Below, in pieces: positions 53,401 to 59,650 of a stretch of DNA of 64,000 nucleotides; the stretch's first letter is position 1; every line of letters starts with the position of its first letter. The DNA is from Adiantum capillus-veneris (Eukaryota > Streptophyta > Polypodiopsida > Polypodiales > Pteridaceae). The notes under the pieces were generated by a model. It was not told the DNA's origin, made no database searches, and saw only the letters and a program-made list of their open reading frames with translations. Made by a program: the position numbers and the translations under genes. The stretch lies in NCBI GenBank assembly GCA_014529385.2, contig CM043958.1:157263793-157327792 (forward strand), given 5' to 3'.

Positions 53401-55159
53401 AGGAGATAATGCAACAAACCAAGGTTTGTCATAGCAAAGGTAGACATGAGTTGAGTTTCCACCCAACCAGCAAGATCTCCTCTAAACCTGAGACATTGAT
53501 ATCATCTATATATCTCCAAGTTCCAACAAATGCCTCATGCAAGGAATAGAGATTTCCTTTACAAAGAGAATTCAAGTCTAGAAACTCCTTGGGCTCCATA
53601 CTCGAAATTGACATATCCTTTCTATCGTTCTGCTCATGAAGCAAGCAAAAGTCCATTGAAAGGAGCACATGCATCTGTGTTCAGCCTGTGTGGTTAACAC
53701 TTCTGGTCATTAAATGTATTGTCTGTTAGGTTTGTTTCCACACCAGGTCCACAGTGACGCCTTCATTTATTCTCTCTCTGTCCTTTTTAGTGTCATTTAT
53801 CACTTCTTGACTTCGTTATCATCCTAATTAGAAGCAGGGGCTACTGACCCCATTCTGTCATAGAATTCTTCTGTGGCACCCAAAACTCTAGGTTTCTAAC
53901 AGGAATCAAAAGGTGTTGGAGTGTTTGACTTTTACCACTGCATGAAGAAAACTTCTTTTGCCTTGCAGGCTTTAGATTTTGTTTTGAACCAAGCTCGACG
54001 TTCTGGTCTTTACCTTATTCTTACTCTTGTGAATAATTGGGGCGATTATGGAGGCAAAGCGAAGTATGTTGAGTGGGCTCGTATGGCCAGCTCTGATATC
54101 AAATCAGAGGATGATTTTTTCTCAGACCCAACTGCCAAGGGGTTTTACAGGAATCACATCAAGGTGATTTGTAATGTGCCAATTTGTCATGCATGGCAAT
54201 TTGCAGTACGTAATTGAGTGATTGACAAAGGGATTGTTGTTTGCTTTCAGACTGTCTTAACCAGAGTAAATAGCATCACAGGGATACGATATAAGGATGA
54301 TCCCACGATTTTTGCCTGGGAGCTTATCAATGAACCACAGTGCTCAAAAGATCCATCTGGAGAGATGTTGCAGGTATTTCGCGTTCTTGGAGGAATTGAA
54401 GGGACGAAAATAGATATCTTACAACTTTCTTTTCAAAATGAACAATTCAGGCTTGGATTGAAGAGATGGCAGCTTATTTGAAGTCCATCGATTGTAATCA
54501 TCTTCTTGGGCTGGGCTCAGAAGGCTTTTATGGTCCCTCAAATCCGGGGAGGGTGATGGAAAATCCCAACGACTATGCTTTACAGGTGGGAACTGACTTT
54601 TTGCGTAATCACAATGTGGAAGCTATCGACTTTGCAGGGGCTCATGGATATCCAGATTCGTGGTCAGTACCTCTTAGCCTTTGTTTTGAGTGGACAAAGT
54701 CCAACTCCAGCTCATTTACTCTGTGGTTTAATTTTTTGAAGGCTGGGTCCTGGTGAAAAGGTAGCGCAACAGATTGTCTTCATAGAAAATTGGTTATCGG
54801 CCCATATAGCTGATTGCACTTCAATATTGAAGAAGCCATTTCTTTTCGGCGAGTTTGGAGTATCTAGCAAAAGTACGAGTTTCAAGCCTGAACAAAGAGT
54901 CAGTCTACTATCATCCATCTACACAGTTCTCTACATATCAGCTCTTGGAAAGGGAGCGGCAGCCGGGGGTCTTCTATGGCAGCTTTTTCCAAAAGGAATG
55001 GAGAATTTCAACGATGGGTACCAGTTAGTGCTGTCCGAGGATGAAGCTGTTGCTCAGCTTGTCAAGCGGCATGCTGAAAGACTGGCAGACCTCACTGGTT
55101 CAGCCTATGGAAAGCCCAAGGGTGGCATATGCCCCACTATCAGGTTCAAGTGTTGGTAA
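32108..55159 (+). CDS. MAN: Mannan endo-1,4-beta-mannosidase (GH5), five exons
   Basis: The exons are 32108-32359, 53969-54163, 54251-54373, 54451-54662 and 54742-55159 (stop TAA). GT/AG borders and phases 0, 0, 0 and 2 give 399 codons without a shift. The protein hydrolyses internal beta-1,4 links in mannans of the cell wall or seed/spore reserves. Exon 1 has '[16 protein letters not shown]' and '[16 protein letters not shown]'. Exon 2 has '[19 protein letters not shown]'. Exon 3 carries the acid/base Glu in '[11 protein letters not shown]' (E177) and exon 5 the nucleophile Glu in '[10 protein letters not shown]' (E298), followed by '[11 protein letters not shown]'. Length matches plant MAN enzymes minus a signal peptide. 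The start ATG has an in-frame TGA six bases upstream and no hydrophobic leader, so a short upstream exon encoding the signal peptide may have been missed. All catalytic motifs are intact, so the gene is probably functional despite its giant first intron. Confidence 0.93.
32408..32510 (+). repeat. (GA)n-headed short repeat, copy 6 (diverged)
   Basis: A (GA)n run at about 32410-32462 is followed by 'ttatattaacgttgtttagaggctgaactctacttataggac', which matches the spacer and, less well, the core and tail of copies 2 and 3. It lies 50 bp inside the first mannanase intron. Confidence 0.45.
32998..33718 (+). repeat. Solo LTR of the gypsy C family, inside element B's left LTR
   Basis: The start 'ttcacaaagtgatgatgtggca' matches the C-family LTR start (TGTCACAAAGTGATGACATGGCA). 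The end 'tcggcttggggtgcctaagtctaccaca' matches the LTR end (…cttggagtgtctaagtcttttaca). In between, 33525-33620 is the reverse complement of the characteristic 'agagatattggcc' to 'caaagtac' block. No internal sequence accompanies it. Within it, about 33340-33480, a segment of about 75 bp with 'aaataaagtgc' is duplicated in tandem. Both element ends have diverged and no exact TSD is visible. Confidence 0.75.
34718..35184 (+). pseudogene. Retropepsin-like protease fragment of element A1
   Basis: One frame reads '[20 protein letters not shown]', corresponding to the retropepsin active site (usual pattern D-S/T-G-A), here D-P-G-S. After a stop near 34873 it continues '[18 protein letters not shown]', then '[20 protein letters not shown]' and ends at 35184. 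The 'DMILG..W' plus 'IDW' pattern is the conserved C-terminal part of gypsy proteases. Catalytic Asp is retained, but the S-to-P change and the stops make activity unlikely. This is the only pol domain seen in the family, and it argues for a Ty3/gypsy origin. Confidence 0.7.
35236..35350 (+). repeat. 44-bp tandem repeat encoding a His/Asp-rich stretch
   Basis: 'catgatgataagcatgatga' followed by 'attgaatgataatgctacg' is present twice in a row, then partly again. In frame it gives [13 protein letters not shown]-type repeats. A2 has a shorter related stretch at 49330-49400. Confidence 0.75.
35397..36284 (+). CDS. Unidentified reading frame of element A1 (also in A2)
   Basis: This is an open frame of 295 codons just upstream of the polypurine tract and 3' LTR. 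Conserved blocks shared with the A2 copy include '[18 protein letters not shown]', '[11 protein letters not shown]', '[14 protein letters not shown]', '[13 protein letters not shown]', '[17 protein letters not shown]', '[11 protein letters not shown]' and '[19 protein letters not shown]', and it ends in an 'ILEEGG' to 'VEALKEL' acidic segment. The FFPV to FLCWKW stretch is hydrophobic and could be a membrane segment, though short. I do not recognise the family. It is not reverse transcriptase, RNase H or integrase. The first 40 or so codons are probably out of frame with the ancestral protein, judging from A2. It may be an extra ORF typical of this family, or captured host sequence. Confidence 0.5.
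   Translation: MMLFLAKLTSLQIRSITKNRSWLSSRGPHNPHRKIQLNTKNLALEPRSKETSQEVLCVRMIHQHVLFEYFMRNCFLYFSQCLYVIPFPRHDIFYVEYVSLMNEHGCMRIVSEKLKSIHSRKSHSMFLPWHDTVVERAQESMSTKHGHFRCELPLLIDLDHKRKIRSHCLRVCGERFGTPFICSSRLHAQFVRQTRFFPVTLHGIGMFMFLCWKWFHEFLALEILEEGGSTSIDKVEALKELPMTLKFVRFQRGPKKQALQTFMKFKYRTTHTSVCVGEESFPGFWMLLAISLDAI
36320..37558 (+). repeat. 3' LTR of element A1 (1239 bp)
   Basis: It starts with the 12-bp palindrome TGTCACGTGACA and ends 'gcaccttaca'. From about 36740 to 37150 it contains many copies of GCGTTT, often followed within 20 bases by CAGCA. It matches the 5' LTR 33780-34717 closely, with scattered substitutions and small indels. Confidence 0.9.
37977..40889 (-). other. Internal region of element B (left part), non-coding
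   Basis: About 2.9 kb lies between B's polypurine tract and the A2 insertion. Short open frames on both strands have no recognisable retroelement domain and no matching order. I see no gag, protease, RT or integrase motif. Confidence 0.5.
41834..42358 (-). repeat. 3' LTR of gypsy C
   Basis: It matches 47512-48045 with scattered substitutions and small indels, and includes a (CT)n run at 42157-42181 that is much shorter in the other LTR (about 47837-47845). This length difference is the main divergence between the two LTRs. Confidence 0.9.
42815..43390 (-). CDS. Gypsy C integrase C-terminus with GPY/F module and chromodomain
   Basis: This is an open frame of 191 codons. It begins in the integrase C-terminal part and has the GPY/F-like module '[20 protein letters not shown]', then '[13 protein letters not shown]'. 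A chromodomain-like segment follows: '[20 protein letters not shown]', '[16 protein letters not shown]' and 'IVKLYL'. Such chromodomains in chromovirus integrases bind histone marks and steer insertion into heterochromatin. The C-terminal extension after the chromodomain (about 45 residues) is not recognised. The upstream integrase parts are in other frames. Confidence 0.85.
   Translation of the reverse strand: MIGCSYVLRRHAYERKRERRGFFPKLSVRYYRPFQITEKINDVSFRLKLPDTWRIHNALYVSLLKPVKGDVPDDGEPDEQPEVEENKEILVHEQILAHNDTKKGKVRRRFLVKFKNFPAFDAKWMEEEDLADTPRIVKLYLDVLFSIVYSKRNLEFSLAGDLVQWDAQEGSHSAPLSTDASILILKSLMSL
43391..44224 (-). pseudogene. Gypsy C integrase N-terminal and core regions, deleted and frameshifted
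   Basis: The H2C2 zinc region is readable in pieces ('[14 protein letters not shown]', '[16 protein letters not shown]'). The core keeps '[14 protein letters not shown]' but then jumps to '[16 protein letters not shown]' (second catalytic Asp). The segment that should hold the first catalytic Asp (usually S-M-D-F-I) is missing or scrambled. The Glu region is seen as '[16 protein letters not shown]' at 43524-43736. Several frame changes occur. It cannot form an active integrase. Confidence 0.8.
44225..45373 (-). pseudogene. Gypsy C reverse transcriptase and RNase H, one internal stop
   Basis: Two frames, 45373-45035 and 44983-44225, are separated only by TGA at 45035-45037, where the family has a glycine codon (LKS-G-YHQI). 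Motifs in order are '[13 protein letters not shown]', '[17 protein letters not shown]', '[18 protein letters not shown]', 'FSRIDLKS', '[19 protein letters not shown]' and the catalytic '[11 protein letters not shown]', then '[11 protein letters not shown]' and '[13 protein letters not shown]'. RNase H follows with '[18 protein letters not shown]', 'YESRLFS' and '[11 protein letters not shown]'. One base change would account for the defect, so RT decay is recent. The frame ends at 'VFIDH'. Confidence 0.92.
45608..45889 (-). pseudogene. Gypsy C protease/linker region, degenerate
   Basis: The open frame between gag and RT contains '[20 protein letters not shown]' and '[17 protein letters not shown]' but no D-S/T-G triad. 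Sequence between 45600 and 45400 reads in shifted frames as the '[18 protein letters not shown]'-like linker before RT. The catalytic part of the protease seems deleted or scrambled. Confidence 0.5.
45913..46608 (-). CDS. Gypsy C gag (capsid and zinc knuckle)
   Basis: This is an open frame of 231 codons. The capsid pattern '[17 protein letters not shown]', '[16 protein letters not shown]' and '[16 protein letters not shown]' is typical of gypsy gag (PF03732 type). A CCHC zinc knuckle '[14 protein letters not shown]' lies near the C-terminus (about residues 203-216). The N-terminal part of gag is in two upstream frames (47442-47205 and 47120-46713). The product packages the element's RNA. Confidence 0.85.
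   Translation of the reverse strand: MSFIQQFDIAFAGGRYSEHSKIRRAASYFKRNARTWWSTLLLNKTAPVKWLKFKNLFISSWLTQEYERDVRAAWNHIRMTKKDTINAYCERFWSSFLPASSFKKISFREQIERFTLGLPTEIRDHCLEQKSASIQELMSHTKRGFAIHSGSLTYPTDEAMTQRAEQTSGNESRKKKSNPEKKDARPKLTPEGRARFIRERKCFGCGEHGHISAKCPNKAQNKQNDQERRQA
46713..47442 (-). pseudogene. Gypsy C gag N-terminal region, Lys/Ser-rich, frameshifted
   Basis: The probable start ATG is at 47442 ([19 protein letters not shown]), about 60 bases after the primer site. The frame stops at 47205 after '[12 protein letters not shown]'. The 47120-46713 frame continues with Lys-rich and poly-Ser/Asp-Ser stretches ('[10 protein letters not shown]', '[13 protein letters not shown]', 'KKRSKKQSF'). 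This low-complexity basic/acidic region before the capsid is unusual but looks like part of gag. Confidence 0.65.
47499..47510 (-). promoter_or_regulatory. Gypsy C primer binding site (initiator Met tRNA)
   Basis: TGGTATCAGAGC on the minus strand, one base from the 5' LTR end. Confidence 0.92.
47512..48045 (-). repeat. 5' LTR of gypsy C
   Basis: 534 bp, TG...CA, pair of 41834-42358. It carries a (att)n run at about 47926-47941. Confidence 0.9.
48366..48377 (+). promoter_or_regulatory. Element A2 primer binding site (initiator Met tRNA)
   Basis: TGGTATCAGAGC, one base after the 5' LTR end 'ccttaca'. Confidence 0.92.
48836..49240 (+). CDS. Element A2 gag-like coiled-coil protein
   Basis: An open frame of 134 codons starts [18 protein letters not shown] about 460 bases after the primer site. 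Most of it is highly charged and heptad-like, with repeated units such as '[20 protein letters not shown]', '[13 protein letters not shown]' and the doublet '[10 protein letters not shown]' / '[10 protein letters not shown]'. The 'VITRGG' start resembles the N-terminus of some gypsy gag proteins, and the coiled coil could mediate self-assembly. There is no capsid WW motif or zinc knuckle. It stops at TAG 49238 and the frame continues for a short way ('[19 protein letters not shown]') before merging with the segment shared with A1 ('[10 protein letters not shown]'). Confidence 0.55.
   Translation: MVITRGGMDTSLGGNEHGSGEEEFSSRGGFFDPSPSTTRIALTPMEAFDKRMMDRELECKARKSERMAAIDRESAKRRAAIYREYEERMEAIECEHEQACSERQAKFDRENKARQAEFDRENKARKENSDQHMK
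49678..50259 (+). pseudogene. Unidentified reading frame of element A2 (homologue of the A1 frame)
   Basis: Two frames in the same phase, 49678-49944 and 49945-50259, are separated by one TAG at 49942-49944. They match the A1 frame through '[18 protein letters not shown]', '[11 protein letters not shown]', '[13 protein letters not shown]', '[17 protein letters not shown]', '[11 protein letters not shown]' and 'FFPV'/'IFPVTLYG', then 'CWKWFQEF' and 'ILEEG'. The match is at protein level across nearly 190 residues. The function is unknown. Its retention in two copies of an element that has lost RT and integrase is notable. Confidence 0.55.
50386..51624 (+). repeat. 3' LTR of element A2 (1239 bp)
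   Basis: It starts TGTCACGTGACA and ends 'gcaccctaca'. It matches the split 5' LTR (40890-41833 plus 48051-48364) and, more distantly in the middle, the A1 LTRs. Confidence 0.92.
51630..52052 (-). other. Internal region of element B (right part, 5' leader)
   Basis: Sequence between the A2 insertion and B's primer site. No retroelement domain was recognised. 'gctctgatacca' at about 52040-52051 is the primer site on the minus strand. Confidence 0.5.
52054..52855 (-). repeat. 5' LTR of element B (about 800 bp)
   Basis: TG...CA on the minus strand. Segments 52260-52500 and 52505-52855 match the left LTR pieces at 32751-32997 and 33719-37967. Confidence 0.8.
52862..53670 (-). pseudogene. Copia 4 relic (RT C-terminus and RNase H)
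   Basis: The minus-strand frame 53462-52862 reads '[20 protein letters not shown]', then '[15 protein letters not shown]', 'DSDWSVVL', '[20 protein letters not shown]', '[20 protein letters not shown]' and '[10 protein letters not shown]', the order of copia RT end and RNase H. It is cut at about 52860 by the outer end of element B. It is the oldest recognisable layer in this intron. No LTR of its own was found. Confidence 0.85.
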
Positions 55160-56822
55160 AGGCTGTAGGAAAAGACTTCATTCATGCTCAGCCCACTTGC
55201 GCAGTTATCATAGTTTATGCATTCCATCAAAGTGGATGGCTGTACAGCCAATAAATGAATATGTATGTAATTCCACTCTTTCTGCCTGCATATCAATAGA
55301 ATTAATTCAAGGACTCTCTGAACTAAATTATTTTGCAACTCATCTGGATTGGATGGATTTTAGTGTAGCTGGGATTGTAAGGGCCAACGTTAATGATACA
55401 CCCTGTTCGGCATTCACGTGTCTGGGCCTAGGTCATAATGCGGTGAGATGGTCCGTTATGTTTAAATTGTCAGCATTAATTGCCCAGTGGCAGTCGTATA
55501 GGCTCATCGAATGGCATTAAATTGGGATCTCTTTAAGTATACATCTGTCCTTAAAGGATTGGAAAGAAGGCCGTGTACTACTTTGGTTTAGGTGTCACGG
55601 CTGCATTGTATTTTTATTGATTAGGGCATAGCCAGATAGGAAGCCTTCTTTAAATGAACTTGGAAGTGAGGTGCACAGTGCTTCTGTCGGGTGGTAATGT
55701 TAGCTTCAGGGTGTTGGAACGTCCCTGGTTTTTCTTTTCAGCACTGCCCAGTATGTATGGGGACGTTAGCTGTATTGTTCGACTTCATTTGCAAGGGCAT
55801 TATCCGTAACGTGAACTTTGGGAAGAGCAAGAATTTCAAGCTCACTGGTGAGTGAAATACAAGCTTATTGTAGTGAATTTTCAATGATGGATGTTTCACT
55901 AATGGCCCCTCTTCTGCTTCTGCAAGCAAGTTACTTGAGATTATCCTCCATATCACACAAAGGTCAAGTGTCTAAATCATGGCAGGCCATGGATGGTCCT
56001 TCTCTTACTCATTTTTGGGCCACCTCTGTAACCTTATGATGCAAGAGGCCAAAAGCAACACATCAAAAGAAACTAGAGAGACTACTTTGTTGCGTACTTG
56101 AACAATCAAAGACATACTGCACCCATGAGACCTAGAACATCCAATCAGAGTATTCCCCATAGGAAGCTGCATGCGCATGCAAAAAAATCCTTCTAGTAGT
56201 AGATCGGTATACGTCTAGGGGGTCCGTTTTGGAAAAAATTCACGTTTCAAATCAAAGGAGATTCCAATAGGAACCTTGAATACAACTGCAGAGTCTCTCT
56301 ATCTCTCTCTCTCTCTCTCTCAGGTTTTCAAGCTAATGTATTTTTTAGTAGGCCCCCCCAATTGAAGTCTAAAAATAGCAAAAGATTATACCCTTTCAAA
56401 CTGCACTAGAAGCAAACCATGGATAATACATACCGAGTACAAAGAAGTCAAACGCAATGGACACTCAAGAAGTATTTTGATTTGAAATAAGTGTAGTCCA
56501 AAGGATGACATCCTTCTTAGGAAACTCATGAGTACCTTTTACTCTGACAAGTGCATCGCACTTCGAATGCAAACATAAGTGTGTGTTCTCTTAGTATGCG
56601 TATTGATCAAGTAATCCAATGTTGTGAATGTCAAAAGTATCCTAGTACGAAGCTAATATTGGCAAACAAGCTAAGACAGAAAGGGGGAGAGTTTTAAATT
56701 CTTTTAGAAGAAAGATCCTTACAAATATATTGTACTTAAGTGTTATTTGTAATAGTTGAATTGAGTTGGTCTATCCTCGTTAGTAGACGTATTACTCTCC
56801 TTGCAAACATAAACAAAAAAAC
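55160..56822. other. 3' flank of the mannanase gene, nothing else recognised
   Basis: The 3' UTR lies at the start; 'caatagaatt' near 55301 and AT-rich words are possible poly(A) signals but none is decisive. A (CT)n run is at about 56297-56322. Confidence 0.4.
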
Positions 56823-56952
56823 TTGTATAGATCAGTGACTAATTTCTAACACTCTTGGTCACACATATAAAACACTAGTCATGACGTTTGTATAGATCAG
56901 TGACCAATTTCTAATACTCTTGGTTACACATATAAACCATTAGTCATGACGT
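56823..56952. repeat. Tandem duplication, 65-bp period
   Basis: 'ttgtatagatcagtgac' at 56823 and again at 56888; both units end 'tagtcatgacg'. Confidence 0.88.
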
Positions 56953-57539
56953 TTGTGGATTGTATATACTCAAATGAGTATGAGTGATGAGACACACCGC
57001 CTACACGATCACTAGACAAGTGTGGAAAAGGTGGCTCCAATCAACATTAATAATGAAAGTCGCACCCTCCTTTCCATTAGCGCGTGGGACTTATAGTGTG
57101 AGGTTCAGTTTGTTTTGGGCTTCCAATGTTGGAAGTGTGGTCTTTAGAAAGTTACTTTTATTTTTTATTATGAGTGTGAATGATTATTGTTTCTCATGTT
57201 GCGTAAACTGCTTGTGTTGATGTTTTGCAAAGTAGCACGTAAATCAAATGTAAAATTATATTGTGAACTCTTTTTCCACAACTCTTCATGACCAATAATC
57301 TCACAATGCATAGGCTCCCCCATGCAAGCTTCTTGTGTAGTTCCATACGCTTCCAAGTTGCAAGGAAAAGTGATGGTACTTGGAGAAAGGCCCTCACATC
57401 TCATCCTCTAATAATTGCTCGAAGTTGGGTAGTGCCCTTTTGGACATATCTTGCAAACAATGCACAACCTTTAAGTAAAGGTACCTAAAGATTACATTCT
57501 AAATAGGAAAGTTGTAAGCACCTTTTTGTCCATAAGTGA
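56953..57539. other. Intergenic stretch, nothing recognised
   Basis: Short frames on both strands, with no domain recognised. Confidence 0.35.
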
Positions 57540-58728
57540 TAACATTCGGTAAAGATGTCAACCAAATAGTTACGTTTTTTACTTCCCACATAAACTCACC
57601 ATTCCTTTTTTGAGGATAACCTACAATGACAAAATCCCAAGAGACATCCTAGACACAAAGCTCAACAAGCACATTTAGTGTGTTGGTGAAGAGTTATATT
57701 TGGCATGCATGTCAATCAAAACAATCCAAATAGACATGGAATGTTTTTCTAAAAATCTTCAGCTTACCATAAGGAAGGAATTCTGATTGTGCTAGTTTGA
57801 ATACACACGTCTAAACTAGTGCAAACTAGTATCTGTGAGAATACTCCTTCATGGTTCTTGAAGTAACTTAATTACCATATGGCGAATTGAATGTACATAC
57901 GGCAAGTGAATTATCCTATGAAGGCTTCATCTTGAACCAAGAAACTTATGTACTTAGTAGTTTGACCTCTACTCGAGTATAAACTCGTAAGTGCATTGAA
58001 GTTTCTCCATAAACTGGTTTGACTCTAGTTGAGTATAAACTCGTAAGTGCATTGAAGTTTCTCCATTAACCGGTTTGACTCTAATTGAGTACGAACTAGT
58101 GAGTATGCCTAGCCACCAAGTAAGAGGTGTCATTGAACCAATCGTACTAGATACATTAATAACATTTGGTAAAGATGTCAACCAAATGATTACGTTTTTT
58201 CTTCCCACATAAACTCACCATTTCTTTTTTGAGGATAACCTACAATGACACAATCCCAAGAGACATCCTAGACACAAAGCTCAATGAGCACGTTTTGTGC
58301 GTTGGTGAAGGCATTACATTTGATATGCGTGTCAACCAAAAAAGCGCAAACAAACATAGAATGTTTTTCTAGAAACCTTTAGCTTACCATAAGGAAGGAA
58401 GTGTGATTGTGATAGGTGTATTACTAGTTTGAATACACACATCTAAACTAGTGCAAAATAGTATGTGTGAGAATAATCCTTCATGGTTCTTGGAGTAACT
58501 TAATTACTATATGGCAAGTTGAATGTACATACATATGGTAAGTGAATTATTTTATGGAGACTTCATCTTGAACCAAGAAACTTTATCCACTTACTAGTTT
58601 GACCTCTACTCAAGTGTAAACTCGTAAGTGCATTGAAGTTTCTCCATTAACTGGTTTGTACGAACTAGTATGCATAGCCACCAAGTAAGAGTTGTCATTA
58701 AACTAATCGTACAAGGTACACTAATAAT
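57540..58728. repeat. 620-bp tandem duplication with inner 57-bp repeats
   Basis: Unit 1 (57540-58159) and unit 2 (58160-58728) both start 'taacatt.ggtaaagatgtc' and match along their length. Unit 1 contains a 57-bp segment beginning 'gtttgac.ctct' at 57960, 58017 and (partly) 58073; unit 2 has one full copy and a remnant. Unit 2 ends directly at the gypsy integrase relic. Confidence 0.88.
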
Positions 58729-59650
58729 TAGCTTTTAACATGCTTTGAAGTCCAACAATCCTTAAAGAACAATTTCCAATTCAAATTAGCACTTACGTCA
58801 ACAAAATTATAGATAACGCATTTTTTTAGTTTGTACAAATATACTAAAACATCTCCATTTGTTGCAGCCATTGCAAGTCCAAAGTCTTTTTTTGCAGAGC
58901 TTCCTTGCTTCTTTCTTGATCTTGCAAGGAGGCGAAGCCTCTGCCCATAAACCAAATGAAAAAGTTTAAATTGAGTGGATAGCTTGAAGGAAGTTATCCA
59001 GGCCCAAAGTGTAGTTGTCAAGTGTTGAATCTTGATCCCCATCATTTCTTCTATATACAACGTGCTTTTCAGTAATCTTGTATTTGCTTTTTCCACAAGA
59101 GCCTTGCATTGGGGATAGTGTGGAGTGTAAGTGTTGCACATTCATCAAAGAGTATTTCAACCGGTGTACCAAGCCTGCAACAAAATGGTCAAATACAAAT
59201 TTTGATAATTCCTCGATCATTGTTTATGTTGTGCTTATTACCTTCATCCAACAAGTCATGTATCAACTCCCACTATAACGAATATTTTTTCTATTGAAGT
59301 GCAAGGAAAGGTCCTATAGCATTTATCCCCCATTTCTCAGGAGGACCATAAGAATTATTGGGACTGGTGGCCCATATGTTAATCATCTATCTTTGACTAT
59401 TTCACATGCCTTCCAAGATTTTCACTAATGTTGAACATCACGTTGTAAGCTTGGCCAAACAAACTCTGCTTGTACAATTTCCTTGATTCTAATTTCTTGG
59501 GAAAAGTAACCACCACAAACATCATCATGACATGAAAGAAGAATATCGTTGATCTCTTCCACACAAGGTACTCTCTTTAACACAAGGTATTTTCCTTTCC
59601 AATACAATTCTTTCCCTATTAGTTGATAAAGTGTATCCCTATTAGCTCAT
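58729..59650 (-). pseudogene. Decayed Ty3/gypsy integrase
   Basis: The minus-strand frame 59607-59425 carries the H2C2 zinc-binding part: 'INDILLSCHDDVCGGYFSQE', 'EIVQAEFVWPSLQRDV'. Near 59330-59300 'GPPEKWGINAIGPFLAL' marks the core start. At 59141-58900 'YTPHYPQCKALVEKANTRLL' corresponds to the catalytic Glu region (usual pattern Y-P-Q-x-N-G-x-x-E). Stops and frame changes are frequent. No RT or LTR could be recognised beside it; the downstream side is the 620-bp duplication, which may derive from the element's 3' region. Confidence 0.75.

Larger units (their letters stand above)
32360..53968 (+). other. First mannanase intron, 21.6 kb of nested LTR elements
   Basis: The donor CAG|GTATTC at 32360 and the acceptor 'gccttgcag' before 53969 join 'YDENVFQ' to '[10 protein letters not shown]', exactly as in the continuous plant enzyme. 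No coding sequence of the enzyme occurs between. Nearly all of the intron is retrotransposon. Confidence 0.9.

Noticed and set aside
57168-57404. Minus-strand frames near 57200-57400
   Set aside because: No domain match. They lie beside tandem repeats and decayed gypsy sequence, and are probably chance frames.
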